NCBI GenBank assembly: GCA_022113835.1
Contig: JAILWY010000001.1
Span: forward strand, 2,976,001-3,040,000
Origin: Atopsyche davidsoni
Lineage: Eukaryota > Arthropoda > Insecta > Trichoptera > Hydrobiosidae
Reading direction: 5' to 3'
Length of the DNA: 64,000 nucleotides
Each line of letters begins with the position of its first letter. Position 1 is the stretch's first letter. The position numbers and the translations under genes are program-made. Under the pieces are notes generated by a model. It searched no databases. It saw only the letters and a program-made list of their open reading frames with translations, and was not told where the DNA came from. This document shows positions 1 to 13,390 of this stretch, piece after piece.

Positions 1-1379
1 AACACCATAAAAGGCAAAGTGGATTCTTTGATCAATCTTCTCGAAGAGATCCAATGAGAATATGATGGAATCCTCTATGGGGGACTTTAATGGGTATTTC
101 GTCATGAATTAGACCAGGAGGCTTCTACGTCAAACCTAGGGGGTTATTACTAATTTTGGAGTCATCTTAAAAGTTATAATGAAATAAAGTAAGCTTAATG
201 AGTAAGAATAATGTTGTTTTATTTTAAAAAATGTAAGCCAGGGTTACAAATCAAAATAAACAAACTTATTTTGAACTTTTATCTTGGTACATACATCAGA
301 ATTATTTCTTCGGTCATGTTAAATGTTTATTAAAACTCACAACAATGTTTATCTATGAACTTACATTGCCAGAGGTCAGTATTGTTATCTCGATATAAAA
401 ATCAAATTTTTCAATACAAGTATTGTGAACGTTGTATTTTTTAATGATTTGATAATGTTTACAAAATTCTAAGAAATCAAGCATATCATTTATTTTATCA
501 TTAGTCGGTTTTTCCCCTAAATGTTTGTATTGGGGAAATCGTGAAAAAATCACATTAAAACATAAAATTGGTTATATTGCTATTGAAATGCTTCATGAAT
601 TTACAGTCAAATATTTTGACAAGTAGTAGCAATAGATAACATAATCTATATACTACAGTATTTTAGTATAGTTCATTAATTTTTTTATATGTTCCTGTAT
701 GACATAACCTAATAAAAGTTTAAACTTTCTATTGCAGCGTTTATATATAATAAATATGTCTGTCTTCCAGTCTGATTACAAAAATTTCTAATCTAATATC
801 AATGGGTTTTGTAACGACCAACAGAAGTTACCTGAAAGACATTTCAGTTCACAAAGAAATCAGAAATGTCGCTATTAAAAAAAAGCTTACTTACTTATGA
901 AATTAAACAAAAATCTATTGAAACACGTTTTAAAACGATGTGTGTTTGTTTATCCTATATGAATGTAAGTAGCTGTATTTCCGCCAGTTTGTTCAGCATT
1001 CTATTTTGACTGTTGACGTAGAAAACTGAAACCGGATAGTGGTAGATTTAGTTACACCGGATGGCTGAAAGTCACAAAGATACTGTCGTTTAAAAGACCC
1101 CAGTGGACTAGAAACCTGCATTTAAAATTTATTTTAGATTGTATTCAATCGACTATAACCTGAAACCTGTTCATGACAATCACACTAGACGTTTATGTGT
1201 GATGCAATAGTCAATCTTCTAACAACTCCTTGTTGAGAACTTCTACTACAGATGTTTATTACGTGAATTGAGGTTCTTGAAGTCTTCAGGGGGTAGTTTC
1301 ACAACCACAGTGACCAAAACCTAAAAAGAAGTCCATACGTGCTTATTGCGTTAGCAATATTTATCACCGATCAAAAGGG
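1..1379. other. AT-rich DNA without recognised features
   Basis: No conserved coding exon, RNA gene or repeat structure was recognised. Confidence 0.5.
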
Positions 1380-1383
1380 TTAA

Positions 1384-2106
1384 GAGCGGTGATAGCAAAT
1401 TCGAGTTTTTTGACCATTTGCTTGTACCTATTGCGAAAAATCGACTAATCGTACTCGACTAATCGACTAAAATCGACCAATCAAAAATATTTAAATGCAG
1501 AAAGTTAGATACATCTGTTCTTCTACTACCATTTTTTTTTCTTATAATTTACTTTTAATATGATAAATATGTGTTTTTCCGATTGAAGTTTCGATTCCGA
1601 TTGTCATTTAATTAATTTAATTGTCACTTTATTTTGCTATGTCGAAAGTTGATTTTTTTACAGAGTATTGAAAAAACTATAAATTATATTTATCTATTTA
1701 ATTAACGTCCGTTTTCAGGATAAAATAAAATCTTGAAGATGTTAAAAAATTGGATAAAATGACGACTTTCAAAACCAAAGTTTGTTAAAGATTTTTTTTT
1801 TTTAATTTTCAAACTAATCCCAACAGGAGGGATTATAATTAATCTTTTAATTCCAATTGAAAAAAAGAGTCATTATTGTTTAGGATTCTTGGAATAGAAA
1901 CATCGCGAAACTCCAATCCCGAAACTTCAATCGGAAAAACACATATTTATCCTATTAAAAGTATATTATAAGAAATAAAAAAAAATACTAGTGGAAAAAA
2001 GGATGTATCTAACTTTCTGCATTTAAATTTTATTGATTGGTGTAGTCGATTTTTCGCAATAGGTACAAGCAAATGGTCAAAAAACTCGAATTTGCTATCA
2101 CCGCTC
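1384..2106. mobile_element. Foldback/MITE-type element with long inverted repeats and TTAA flanks
   Basis: The left arm (1384 to about 1600) reappears inverted at about 1915-2106. Both ends read GAGCGGTGATAGCAAATTCG inward and both are flanked by TTAA (1380-1383 and 2107-2110). The arms match with small indels, including an extra CGACTAATCG-type triplication near 1440-1475 in the left arm. The interior is AT-rich with no transposase frame. TTAA flanks suggest piggyBac-type mobilisation, but the terminal bases are not typical for that group. A relative sharing the interior lies at 57721-58122. Confidence 0.7.
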
Positions 2107-2638
2107 TTAAGCTGACTGCTTGCGATAATTAGTGTATGGGTCCAAATCCCTTCTACAAGTGATTTCATCTTTTAAAGACTTTACTTTTAAATTCGTTGCT
2201 TAAACGTGGAGTATTACAAATTCAGCAAATATTAATTTATTAATTGTTTTGTTTGCGATCCCATCCTGCAGTATGGACGCACAATCGAACAAAAGCTATA
2301 AATATTCAATACGCACACCCCGCGGGTCTTTCTGGGGTCATCTCGGGTCGCGGGGGTCGGGAATGAGACTTTATGCTTCCTGCAATACGACTACTCGCTT
2401 CCATTCATTCAGCACGGATTGATTCGATTACTGGTCATGCAATGCAATCAATGCTAACGTGATGCATGCATGCGTGCAGATACTGGGGGTAGGCGCATTG
2501 TGCGACTCTGATAAGGCATAACCTTTTGGTGAACCAGGTAAACAGTAATTCATAAAAAAATCTATACCAGAGGGCAAAGACTGGCGGCAGTGTATTTAAA
2601 GACAGATTTATCGATAGTTCATTGCAAACGATGACATA

Positions 2639-2924
2639 CGAGGGCGGTCCGATAAGTACTTAGCCTACAAAAGAAGAACGAAAATTTTGGAAAAGTGGCG
2701 ACTTGTTTCTCGAATTAGTCTCATTTTAGCTCGATACACTTGACCCAGCGATGCTCCAACTTCTTTAACCCATCTGAAACTCCATCTCCATCAAAACTAC
2801 GAGTCCGATTCGGCTGAAATCTTGACAGTAGCCGTCTACCAGAATGTACTACACAATAGTAAATCTCTCTTGCGATACTAGCACCATCGAGCGGTGAGGC
2901 TAAGTACTTATCGGACCGTCTTCG
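2639..2924 (-). mobile_element. Deleted mariner element (MITE-like, 286 bp)
   Basis: Flanked by TA (2637-2638, 2925-2926), with inverted ends CGAGGGCGGTCCGATAAGTA and, on the other strand, CGAAGACGGTCCGATAAGTA. Read on the minus strand, 2675-2785 encodes a broken but recognisable transposase C-terminus (KKLEHRWVKCIELK, as in mariner transposases). The catalytic core and nearly all of the frame are missing, so it cannot mobilise itself. Confidence 0.85.
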
Positions 2925-2926
2925 TA

Positions 2927-4139
2927 TATCAGATTAATGAACCAGGTAAATTTTAATTAATTAAAATCTATGGAAGAGCGCACAGTAGCAACAAACGTTT
3001 CTGTCACGTTGATCAATATTTTAAACGGAATTCGTCAGTCGTTTGATTGAGTTATTCAACTGAAATATATAAACGGACTTGCTTTTAGGTTATAAAAGCT
3101 CCAAATAAATACAAGTCATAGGAGTGAGTTATTTTATTGAATCGAAACACGGAATCCAGGCGTTAATTATGTTACTGTTGGAATACATTTATATAAATTT
3201 TAATATTGAAATTAATATATGAAAGACGCGTGACATCAAAGCGATAATTTCACCTGTTTATTTTCCAACAGGAATAACATCGGTGCAATTATCATTGGCT
3301 GCAAATCAGTCTTATAAATTATTTCATTGACATATATGTACATCGTAAAACTTATACAAAGAGCATGGCAAAGTTTTCTTTAGCATTAAGTTTATTACAA
3401 AATCAAAACACAGGTATACTAATCTCCCAATTGAAACTCATTCATTTCAAAATTTAAAAGGCTCAGTACTGAATGGATCTGGTAAGTGGATCGCGCACAC
3501 GTGTGGGACTCATTCTCGTTCTGGCTTTATATTATTTTCTATTGAATTATTTATAATTACGCTAGCGTGCTCTAGACAGGGATTTCATATTCATAATTAT
3601 TCTATTTAGTTATTCTTAGCAGCAAGAGCACGACTCGTAGGTTTCTATTGATGGCGGCTACGTTTTTAGAGCAGGGACCGAGCATCGATATCCATTAAAT
3701 AAATACGCATGGCACTCTTCACTGTGACAAGTGCTGTGTTATGTTGAAACTCTGGGATATCATTGAAACTTATCAAAACAAATTCATGTGTATTTCATAT
3801 TAAATGGGAAGATTCTTTGTAATAATATAGAAAAAGGATTCTACGTAAATCTACAATTCTAAAGCTGATATCAATGCAATCAATAGATCCAAGATTATGA
3901 ACATTTAAATTTTATGTTTAAGCATACTTTCGTAGGCAGTAAAATTTGCCGTAGAATATCGTTAGTTTTAAAACTAGGTTCAGTAAATAGATCATGATAA
4001 ACTTCACGATAAAGTTTAACTCGAATCTCACGTTGTAGGTTACCCAAATCTAATTTACATCAAAAATTTCACGCACGAACAAGAATACTAACATTTTACA
4101 AAGTGTATGCCAGCACGCAGTATGTTTAATAATTTGAGG
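2927..4139. other. No gene seen
   Basis: AT-rich. A phrase TGAACCAGGTAAA at 2531 and again at 2938 lies either side of the mariner element with similar following bases. Otherwise nothing recognised. Confidence 0.45.
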
Positions 4140-4570
4140 TATGGACTATGTTCAAGAGATATAACCCTGAAATCTCGCTGGAGATTCACCAAATGTTATG
4201 TCGTCTCAGTTCTTCTTTATGGAGTCGAAGCTTAGATACTCAAGACAGCTACTATGCGAAGAATTGAGGCTGTATAAGAGAATCCTTAAGACACTTAAGA
4301 GACTTGTACAGAATGCGCAAAAAAGGTAACTCCTGACGTTAGTAAAAAAGCGGAAGTTCTCCCATTTTTTGCCACATTTTTCGTAATAATAAACATAGCA
4401 TCCTCCAGCTGATTGTCCAAGGGAAAATCAAAGGAAAAAAGGCCATTGGAAGTGGCTGAAGCGACCGAATTGGTGAGACTGACCCAGGATAGGAATATGT
4501 TCGATGAAATGGTCATTAAACTCCCTATGAGGAGAGGCATCAGAAGAAGAAGATTCAGTGATCAGAAAGG
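4140..4570 (+). pseudogene. LINE reverse-transcriptase C-terminal remnant
   Basis: Broken frames recall the C-terminal end of insect non-LTR retrotransposon proteins: CYVVSVLLYGVEA, then TATMRRIEA at 4180-4280. Next come a KKR/HF and QL-type segment (4330-4425) and a tail reading VRLTQDRNMFDEMV near 4470-4520. It ends in the purine-rich GAGGAGAGGCATCAGAAGAA stretch typical of these tails. Several stops and frameshifts mark it as dead; the clade is not determined. Confidence 0.7.
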
Positions 4571-4790
4571 GAAACTCTTGACGTTAGTAAAAAAGCGGAA
4601 GTTCACCCATTTTTGGGCACATTTTTCGTGATAATAAACAAAGCATCCTCCAGCTGATTGTCCAAAGAAAAATTGAAGGAAAAAGAAGTTCAGGTGGAGT
4701 GCGGTCGAATTGGTGAGACATGTTAGAGGAATTGGTCACCAACCTCCTATGAGGAGAGGCATCAGAAGAAGAAGATGCCAGTTGTTCACT
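4571..4790 (+). repeat. Second, tandem copy of the LINE 3' tail
   Basis: Repeats the last part of the preceding remnant: the TGACGTTAGTAAAAAAGCGG segment at 4325 recurs at 4578, and both copies carry the CATCCTCCAGCTGATTGTCC stretch and the purine-rich GAAGAAGAAGA end. It may be a second insertion into the tail of the first or a local duplication. Confidence 0.65.
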
Positions 4791-6548
4791 ACCTTCTGAG
4801 ACACACTATGATAAATTATATATTTATGTACCGTTCGTGCACAAGAAACAAATTATAACGCTACGTATAGACAAAAACGCAGCTAATGTTTTTTTTTTTT
4901 TTTTGCAGAGATTTTATCGTTGCTAATGTATAATCAAGCATTAAAGTTTATTATTTTTGAGTTCCGGTGTTGCCACCCTCTCGAGCCTATTAAATGGCCG
5001 TTCGAATGGGCGTTGCATAATGTCGCGCCGGATGCGAGCTGAGATGTTGTCTGTATTATATATTACAGGAAGTAACAGTGCAGCCAAAAGAAATGTTGGC
5101 TTTAATAGTCACGAATATTTCACTAATGTTTACGGTGCACATTATCAAGAATAATTATTTTTTCTAGTCGGCATTTAAAAAGTCAAAGTTGTACCTTGCC
5201 TCAGACAAAAAAAAATGAAATACTTGCAAATGAATAAATAATAAATATAAACGTTATGGATATCAAAAATTGGGTCCGCTTGATTGTGACTTAGATAAAA
5301 ATACATTTTTTTAAAAATGTAATTCACTGATAATATAAAAGAAATTTTGTGTTTTCCAAGAGCAGGCACAAAGATGCTACAATGTATAATTTAAAAAGTG
5401 AAAAAAAAAGATATTGTAAATCGATGAGGTGTTTTTTTTTATTAATGTAAGCCAACACGCACAGCTGCTAATCGGTGAAACATCTAAAAGTGGCGTGTTA
5501 TTTTAAATGCACACATATTCTGTATAATAACACAATACAACGGATTTTGCATGAAAGTTATGTGTTCATAGTGATTACCGAACCTGACCTTCACGGACAG
5601 GCCCGCGCATCGGAAACCATTGCTACCATGATTTTAAATTTAAAAAGTTGAAATAGCGAAATCTTCGTACTTGAACACATCAATCAGCTATTGAATAGGA
5701 TAAACCCTTCGACCACCGTGACTCTTAGGGGAAAACCCGATTAGGACCACCATACGTATGTAAATGAAGCAGAAACAAGTATAGCTGTTTTCGAAAATAC
5801 TTAGGCTCTGCATTTTGTATGAAATTCATAAAGATGCCTATATTTAATTATACATTTGACTTTGTAGATAAAACTATAAACACCATAAAACTCACATCAA
5901 CAGGTAAATTTGATAAAAAGTCTTGTCATTATATGAATCTTTTTCGCATATATAAAAAGACATTAGCATATATTTTAAAACTGGATATACTGTAAATAGA
6001 TAAAAACGGTCAATAAACTCTTAAGCAGAAGTTTTTTTATCAACGGATGTCATTTTCTATAGAAGATTATTGCTCGGCAATGTCATAATTATTTTATCAA
6101 TATAAATGCCATAAACCATGAGCTTGCCAGACGGGTGAGTAGGTGGGCAATTAGGAAAGTTCCGTTTTGCAGTTTTGTCCGAATTTCGATTACTGAAGAT
6201 AATTTTTACGATTTTTTTTATTTACATGAGACTTCAAGATCAGCTAGCAGCTTTTTTTACAACTGGATTGTATTTCATGGTTTAATGGTTTTCAAAATTT
6301 TTAAAGACTTCCTCCCCGCGATACATTGCCATAAACGAAGAAATTGTCTATAAATTAAGGCTACTTATATCACCATAGCACAAAACTTTAAGATATCAGT
6401 GCGACTTTTATGAGGAGAGATGCGAGAGAGAATGTTTAGTATAATATGAAATAAATATAAATAACAAAGAATACAACATAAATAGAGAAAATTATACAGT
6501 TAGTGACAAAGACCTGATACCCATTTTTAATTATTTATACAACTCATA
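4791..6548. other. No gene seen
   Basis: Mostly AT-rich. A short GC-richer stretch at 4955-5060 has an open frame of 65 codons with no recognisable family. Confidence 0.4.
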
Positions 6549-7062
6549 AGGAAGAGAATTGGTTGATAATGACCATATAATCTGGTAAAAAGTGTCGCAG
6601 AGGTCTAACAGAACCATCCAAGGGTTGGAGACTAGTTTGCTTCTTTTTGGCATGGAATTGGAAGTTCGGATACAAGGAAGAGAGTTGCAGCAGTATAAAT
6701 CCTATTTTATTACCATATAATCTGGTTAAAAGTGTCGCAGAGGTCTAACAGAACCATCCAAGGGTTGGAGTCTAGTTTGCTTCTTTTTGGCATGGAATTG
6801 GATGTTCAGACACAAGGAAGAGAATTGCTGTAGTATAAATCCTATTTTATTATATTACCATATAATCTGGCAAAAAGTGTCGCAGAGGTCCGAGTCCGCA
6901 GATTGGAGTCTAGTTTGCTTCTTTTTGGCATGGAATTGGAAGTTCAGATACAAGGAAGAGAATTGCTGCAGTATAAATCCTATTTTATTATATTACCATA
7001 TAATCTGGCAAAAAGTGTCTCAGAGGCCGGGATCTGGTTTTGCTCCTTTTTGGCACAGAATT
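6549..7062. repeat. Tandem array, unit about 140 bp, about 3.5 copies
   Basis: The phrase ACCATATAATCTGG begins at 6572, 6712, 6857 and 6995, giving periods of 140, 145 and 138 bases. Each unit has AAAGTGTCKCAGAGG, a CTTCTTTTTGGCATGGAATT segment and GGAAGAGARTTGC followed by TATAAATCCTATTTTATTA. Several in-frame open readings cross it, but they follow the repeat and are not evidence of a gene. Confidence 0.9.
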
Positions 7063-7989
7063 TGAAAGTAAGTGGAGTGGTAACAATTATGCAACGACAA
7101 TAAAAACCTGCATAAATAATGGAGAGACTTGCCATTTTTTTTCTACGTCTGGTACGCTTATTGCGGATCGGTGGCTCTCGGCGTCTGCATCTGTGACCTG
7201 GAAAGACAAGAGATTGTTATTAGTGTCGTATTATATAACACAACACAACAGATATTCAAAAGGCGAGTTTGCCGAGACGCGTGTTTAAAAAATTACCCTT
7301 ACCACTTTCACTTATCTACTTGTGATAATTTTAAATTATAGTTCTGAAATGCTGATTAAATTAAACGCTTATTACCGAGCTGTAAAAAAACGTAGTATTT
7401 ATTGCATTTAACGGCAGTTAAATTTTACTATTATTTATAAAGTACTAATAATTCATCAGTTTAATAGTTGGTTTTAATTGCAGAGTGTTTATCACACATA
7501 AAGCATTCTATAAAATCTACATGCTCAGTAATCAATGTTCATTTTAATCAGCGTTTTAGAATTTGTAGAAAATTTGCAGGGAATATAAAATCAAGTTTTT
7601 ATATTTTATATAAATTTAAATATTTTTACCCATATAGGATTTTTGTATTAACTAGATCTTGATTCTTTATTATTATTTTATATGTAAGTCCCAGCTTTAT
7701 TATAATTTTATATGTAATTATGCCATAAATTTTTTTAACACACTAGTTGACATTATGTGGTTAATCTCAATGAATTTATTTTTAGATTAAAATAATAAAA
7801 ATGCTTGTTTACCTTTCAGTTTTTTTATATTTGTAAGCGTTGAGTTAATAAATTGAATATAATATATCTATTAAAGGTTCATTAATTTTTAGGTTCCCTT
7901 ATAAAAATAACTGTGATCTCATCGAATAATATGACTAGCATGGCTATAATTCCACCATGATACAACAACAACAGGTAATACAATGTACC

Positions 7990-8350
7990 TGTATGCGAAG
8001 CACACTGGAATACAAAGCAGCCTATGCATATTGAGACGCAACCGACAACCAAACGGTGACTAGCCAATCGCGTCCTCGTTTGCGTTGTTTTTGAGGCAAA
8101 ACTATTAAAAAATATATAAAATAAGATTACACTAGTCGTGTCATAAACTGGTGCTAACAAAATGTGAAATAACATAAGCAGCCTACACACACAGCAATAC
8201 AACCTACAACCGCTAAGTGCGAATAAGCCAATAGCATCCTCTCATTTTTTAGGAATTTTTTGATAGTTTTGTCTAAATAAGAGAAGGTCTTTGTCTATAT
8301 ACTTTTAGGTTTTCGGTTGTGTCGCAGCGTGTGTAGGCAGCATTACAAAT
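7990..8350. repeat. Inverted and direct CCTACACACNCNGC repeats, MITE-like
   Basis: A segment starting GCAGCCTACACACACAGCAA at about 8178 is matched inverted at 8310-8345 (TGCCTACACACGCTGCGAC on the minus strand), enclosing about 170 bp. A diverged direct copy lies at about 8000-8090. A similar phrase, CCCTACACACGCTGCAACAA, occurs alone at 22850. Ends and target duplication are not resolved. Confidence 0.4.
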
Positions 8351-9250
8351 TAAAGCACGTCGATATAAAAACAGCGACACGCTCTAATCGCGTTCATTTC
8401 GTTGCCAGTGCAAAAAATTCGGGGTAAATAAAACGATAACAAACTGTAAAGATTAATTCTATTGAGTCACATCTAGTGACAGCTCTCACATACAGAATAA
8501 AGTTTATATTATTTAGAATTATTTATACGACTCTAAATACACTACAATATATATAAATATAATTAAAATAATATAACTAACCCGTTTAGTCGGTTTTGTT
8601 ATGAAATTGCCGATAATAAATGTAAGTAGTTTAACTAATTAGTAACTATGATCACGTTTTAATATTGAATGTAGTGTTGTTATTTAATAACTATATTTTA
8701 TTTTATTGTAAAATTTTTTATTTATTTTATTGTTAAACAGGTGAATTAAAATCACTATAAAACACATTTCAATTTAAGTAATTAAACCGTAAGTTAAAAA
8801 GCTGAAGCTCAGATATCAACGTTTCATAGTTTTTGATGTAGATGTCAAAATATTGAGTTGGATTTTTGAGAAGTATATATATAAATAAAATTATAATAAA
8901 AATAAGTAGGTGAGAAACATTTTGTTGCATATTTGAAATTTGTGCCCACCGTATAATATTTATTATGAGCTTATGAATAATAAGTGAGAGGAAATATAAT
9001 ACGCATTTTATAGAGACCAAACAACAATGCATTATAGATCTTTGGTTGATTTTTAATATTTTAATAGCTTTGTAAAATTGATAATAGTAAATTAGACAGC
9101 TGATAAGGACAAGACTTAATTTAGTCATATGAAAATATATATTAAGAGATTGATTGTTATTAGTAAAATCAATGCAATAAATTTATTATTAATTGCTGTG
9201 ATTTAACATATTTATTATTTATTTATCAGCACAAATCGTCTTCGACCAAA

Positions 9251-9486
9251 CTGTGTCCAAAAAGAGTATCGGGTATTTGTTAGTTCAGTAAAACAAAAAC
9301 TACTTTTTAAGTTACTTATAAGAATACAAAGATTAGAAGAGTGCCAGCAGCGTAACGGATAACATCATCTTTTAGAAATAATTTTCCATTTTGTATTCTT
9401 ATAATCAACAATAAAAAAAATACTTTATGACAAGTAGTTTTTGTTTTACTGAACTTAAAAATACCCGATGCACTGTTTGGACACAC
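9251..9486. mobile_element. Hairpin MITE, about 236 bp
   Basis: Left arm 9251-9335 and right arm about 9385-9486 are inverted copies. Both read TGTGTCCAAA, then ATCGGGTATT, then GTTCAGTAAAACAAAAACTA, then TATAAGAATACAAA toward the centre. There is no coding content. No convincing target duplication could be read. Confidence 0.7.
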
Positions 9487-9489
9487 TGC

Positions 9490-9568
9490 ATTTACCTGTC
9501 AGGACGGGCATCGAATCCTGGGGACCTAAGAGCCGAAGGTCTTACCACTGAGCCAACGATCCGAGCAC
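9490..9568 (-). repeat. tRNA-like SINE head
   Basis: Read on the minus strand it holds an A-box-like TGGCTCAGTGGTAAGAC and a B-box-like GGATTCGATGC at tRNA spacing. It begins next to the 3' end of the hairpin element. The body after the head is not recognised; it could be a degenerate tRNA pseudogene. Confidence 0.5.
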
Positions 9569-11929
9569 ATTTTTTTTAAAATTAAATTAAATTTAAAAGA
9601 TAATACATTACATTGGATTCAGTAGGCACTGCCTCGTACATTATAACACTGACGTATCGATTGTAAACACCTGGCGAGGCGCATACTCGGGCACTGTTGT
9701 GACTTGTGACTTGGTGAATGATCGGCGAGCTCCGGGGGACTCGACTCTTCGGGCATGACTATTGAAATGAAATGTTTTTTTGTCTACTGGAGTCTCGGAG
9801 AGTCCATGACGTAATCCCTAAGAATCCCATACGATATTATTTATTGGAATTTTTTATGTTTTTGCTGACGGACAGGCCCGGTTAGAACGAACCTTATATG
9901 GAAGAATTAAAATAGGCTATCATCGAGTTTGTGCTCATATGTAAATCGTCTTTTTTTGTCTATGCAACCGATAATAATAAATACGTACACGGTGTTTTTA
10001 AAATTACAATAATAAAAAAAATAAAAAAATAATATTTATAAAATACATTTTTTTTACTGCAATTCATTCTTACACATAATCTGATCTGAGTTGTATGGTC
10101 AAAAATAATTTTTTATACAATATTTATATTATTCAATAATTTTTTTTAAAAAAGCTTGGTCCAGCTGCTATCAAATATGCTTAGTATATGAATACAAGCC
10201 ATGCCGTATTTTAATAATTTCATTGTCAAGAGTGAGCAATGAAAGTATTTATTAAACAATGAAATATTTTAATACAGCTGAATAAACAGTTCGCGCTCAC
10301 GGTATACAAAATGAAAATATATTATCAGGTATTATATAATTCACGTCCACAAAAATACAATATCAGAAATATTTAATTTACTTAGATACGTACTGTCGCC
10401 TGCAAACCATGTCCTATTTAATATTTTTTATTTCTTGTTTTTATCCACGAATCTTTTCAATGCAGGTGCTTTACAGTTTAACACGCAAAAAGCGTGAAAT
10501 TAAAATTATTTTTAAAAGACCTAATGCGGGCCTTGATCGTCCGAAATCAATAGCGGATCTCAAAACCAGTTAAAGAGATAGATACTTCAGCGTAACGATG
10601 CTATCTTAATAACCTTAGCAAGGCGGCCGTAAATATTAATAAAACTCAACTGAAATTAAGAAAACGACAATAAAACCTACGACACCTACACTGGGATATG
10701 TTAATTAGTACCTATCAGGTACCTTAAAGTCTCTAAGATGATGTGGTTTCAGTCCTGGGACCATCTTCAGGAATTTTAATATTATTATAAGAAACCAAAT
10801 CATCTAATAACAGCGGCTGATAAAACCTATGAACATGCCTAATAATCAGATTTCCACTGCTCTTCTTCAAACATAATCCGATCTCGCGAATTATTATTTT
10901 TAATTAATTTATTTGCAGCTGAATTTTGAAGATTTGTTTGCAGTCAATGTATCTACAGAAAATAAACAAATTTTTAATGGATAATCTCAATACTAACTTA
11001 ATGGGTACTACACGTTTTTCTCATTAGCGAACTGTTAAGCAGCGCATATAATGCATATCGACATACCTAATGATTTTTTAAAAATATTAATTAAGATACA
11101 CAAAGGTATGTAGAAATATTATTAAAGTAATTTAAAGTGTAAAAGCTTATTCTGTTAACCTGTCTTCTAATAGATTTATTATAAGTCGTGCTATTTGTAC
11201 GCTATACGTCCCTACTATTACATATATAGATTTTATTGATTAAGTTTAAACAAAAATATATAAAAATCATTGTTCCTATCCTTATTTTAGTTTTGATATA
11301 TGCATTTGTCGATAATTTTATTAATTTTAAAAAAAATTGTTTGTGTGTCGTTTTTAATCCATAATAGTACTATTGTTGACCATAATAGGCTTTTGACTCG
11401 AGGAGAGAGGATTGCGGGTGTCAGGAATGTTTCCAAACACCTGTTGGAGAAACAAGTAGCTCATTGTTGTTTTAATGTAAGTTTAATTGTAAATAAAGTA
11501 TTTAAGTGCTGCCCCAGTTCGACTCTTTTGCTCGTCACCTTTCACCCAGGCCATTCAAAGTTGGGCTGATTGAAAAAAAACCGCACACGTATAGATCACA
11601 CCTAAAAGAATGTCTTCGGTGTTATTATTTGTATCACTTTTGAAACATTAAAATACATATAAACTTAAGATCATTATATTACAAAAGTCTGTCAGTTAAA
11701 ATTCTAACTATTCGTGGTATGCGGACCATGCAAGCAAAAAAGCATTGCCTGGCTTCATATGCATTTTTTTACTAACGCTTGTTCAAAATTTATCCCAGTC
11801 AGTATCTTTTGAAAAAATACTCTGTGGCAGAGTTAGCCTTAAAAGGTATGAGTTTTAAAAATAATTTGCTTTACATAAAAGCAGAAAATATTTCAACAGT
11901 TAACTTCTAGACTGTTGACATGCCCTCCG

Positions 11930-12065
11930 TAACTGTAGAGTAATGGCTGGCGTGTTGCGATAGGTTACGGGTTCGAGGTATACAGTGTGATTACAAAACT
12001 TCATTCACCTTAGTATTAATTGGTGCCAGTTTAGGTCGAGATTCCCGTGCTTAATTGAGCAACAC
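11930..12065 (+). repeat. Possible tRNA-derived SINE remnant
   Basis: A tRNA-like stretch has GTAGAGTAATGGCTGGCG as possible A box and ACGGGTTCGAGG as B box, then a short unrelated body ending in an A-rich run near 12100. No second copy was noticed in the window, so this is weak. Confidence 0.3.
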
Positions 12066-13390
12066 CTACGTCATTTAGATTCTTCAAGATTAAAAAAAAT
12101 GTGATTGTGATATACGGATAAGTTAAAAACTCAATTATATTACGAAAAATAGCAAATAGGCACATTAGTTTCACATATACCTATGGTGGTTAAAATATAT
12201 GCAGTATCAAGTAACAGTTGCTGTAAGGTTTGGGTTTGACTTCTACTTGTGTCTCAAAGATAAATATAATATTTTTCTTGAGGTTTTATGTTTGGTCCGA
12301 TTATCTTTAGCATATTGTATTCACAAAAGAGAAAATAGCTTCTAATCAATGTAGCGTTATAAAACGATTGCATCCGTTGCATAAAGTGATTTTGGCTGTT
12401 GCTATGCAAGGGATTTGGATAATTTGCCGCTTCAATAAACAGTCGCGGAAATATTAGCATTGATTCTCCGACCAATAAAATCTGTCGAATTAAAAAAAGT
12501 CACCCGGAATCATCAATTTTTGTCCATTACCAACAACGGCGAATTCATTTCGACGAATTAGAAATTGAAATGAATTCAAGTGACATAACTAGATTGAGTA
12601 TTTTTAGTTATAGAAATAATACCTTAAAATATTAATTTTGATTAAAAGATTATTATTCATTTATCAACAGGTTATTATATAAGTATCCAATGTTCAAAAA
12701 ATATCAAAATATTTCCTGTTATAAAAAGCCAATTTTTTGATTTCATTGGTCAAATCCTGTTTTTCAATATTTGCAACGTTTAATATATGTTAAATTATGT
12801 ATATATACCAATTATGTATAAAAATGTCTTTAGAATAAACGGTGGTTAACAAATTTTATAAAATAAGGTTGTTATGATATGTTTATATATTGTTTTTGTA
12901 GTGATTAGAGATTGCTTCCGCACCGATATGCTAATATTTAATAAACGTTTATTTTAAACAATTGGCAATTAAAATATAAACCGACAAGTGTTGTGTCCTT
13001 GGAAAGGATTAAACGATTATCTATTGTTATTTCATAATTGTCTGTAGGGATTAACTATTCATTTTTATAGTATATGGAAATGATATGGTGTCATGGCCGT
13101 CTACTGATCTTTAGGACACTCCCACTGCAAAATCAACTTCCTCAAAGATTATTCTATTGCACTTTTGATGCACTCATTTAAATACCACTAAAATATTCAT
13201 ATATGATACATTTATATTCAAAAATCCTAGCTGATACGTCTAACACTTAATAAATATAGGTAAATAAACTAAACTATGGGCAGCAACAGGCTAGTAAAGA
13301 ATACTTGTTAAAATGAATTGCATATTGTATTTTTTTTGTGTCAACCATTATTTTGAAATAGCAAAATATTTTTTTTATTATCTTGTAAGG

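Noticed and set aside
8769..9128. 119-codon minus-strand membrane protein
   Set aside because: Ile/Leu/Tyr-rich reading of AT-rich DNA with no recognisable family; similar frames arise by chance throughout the window.
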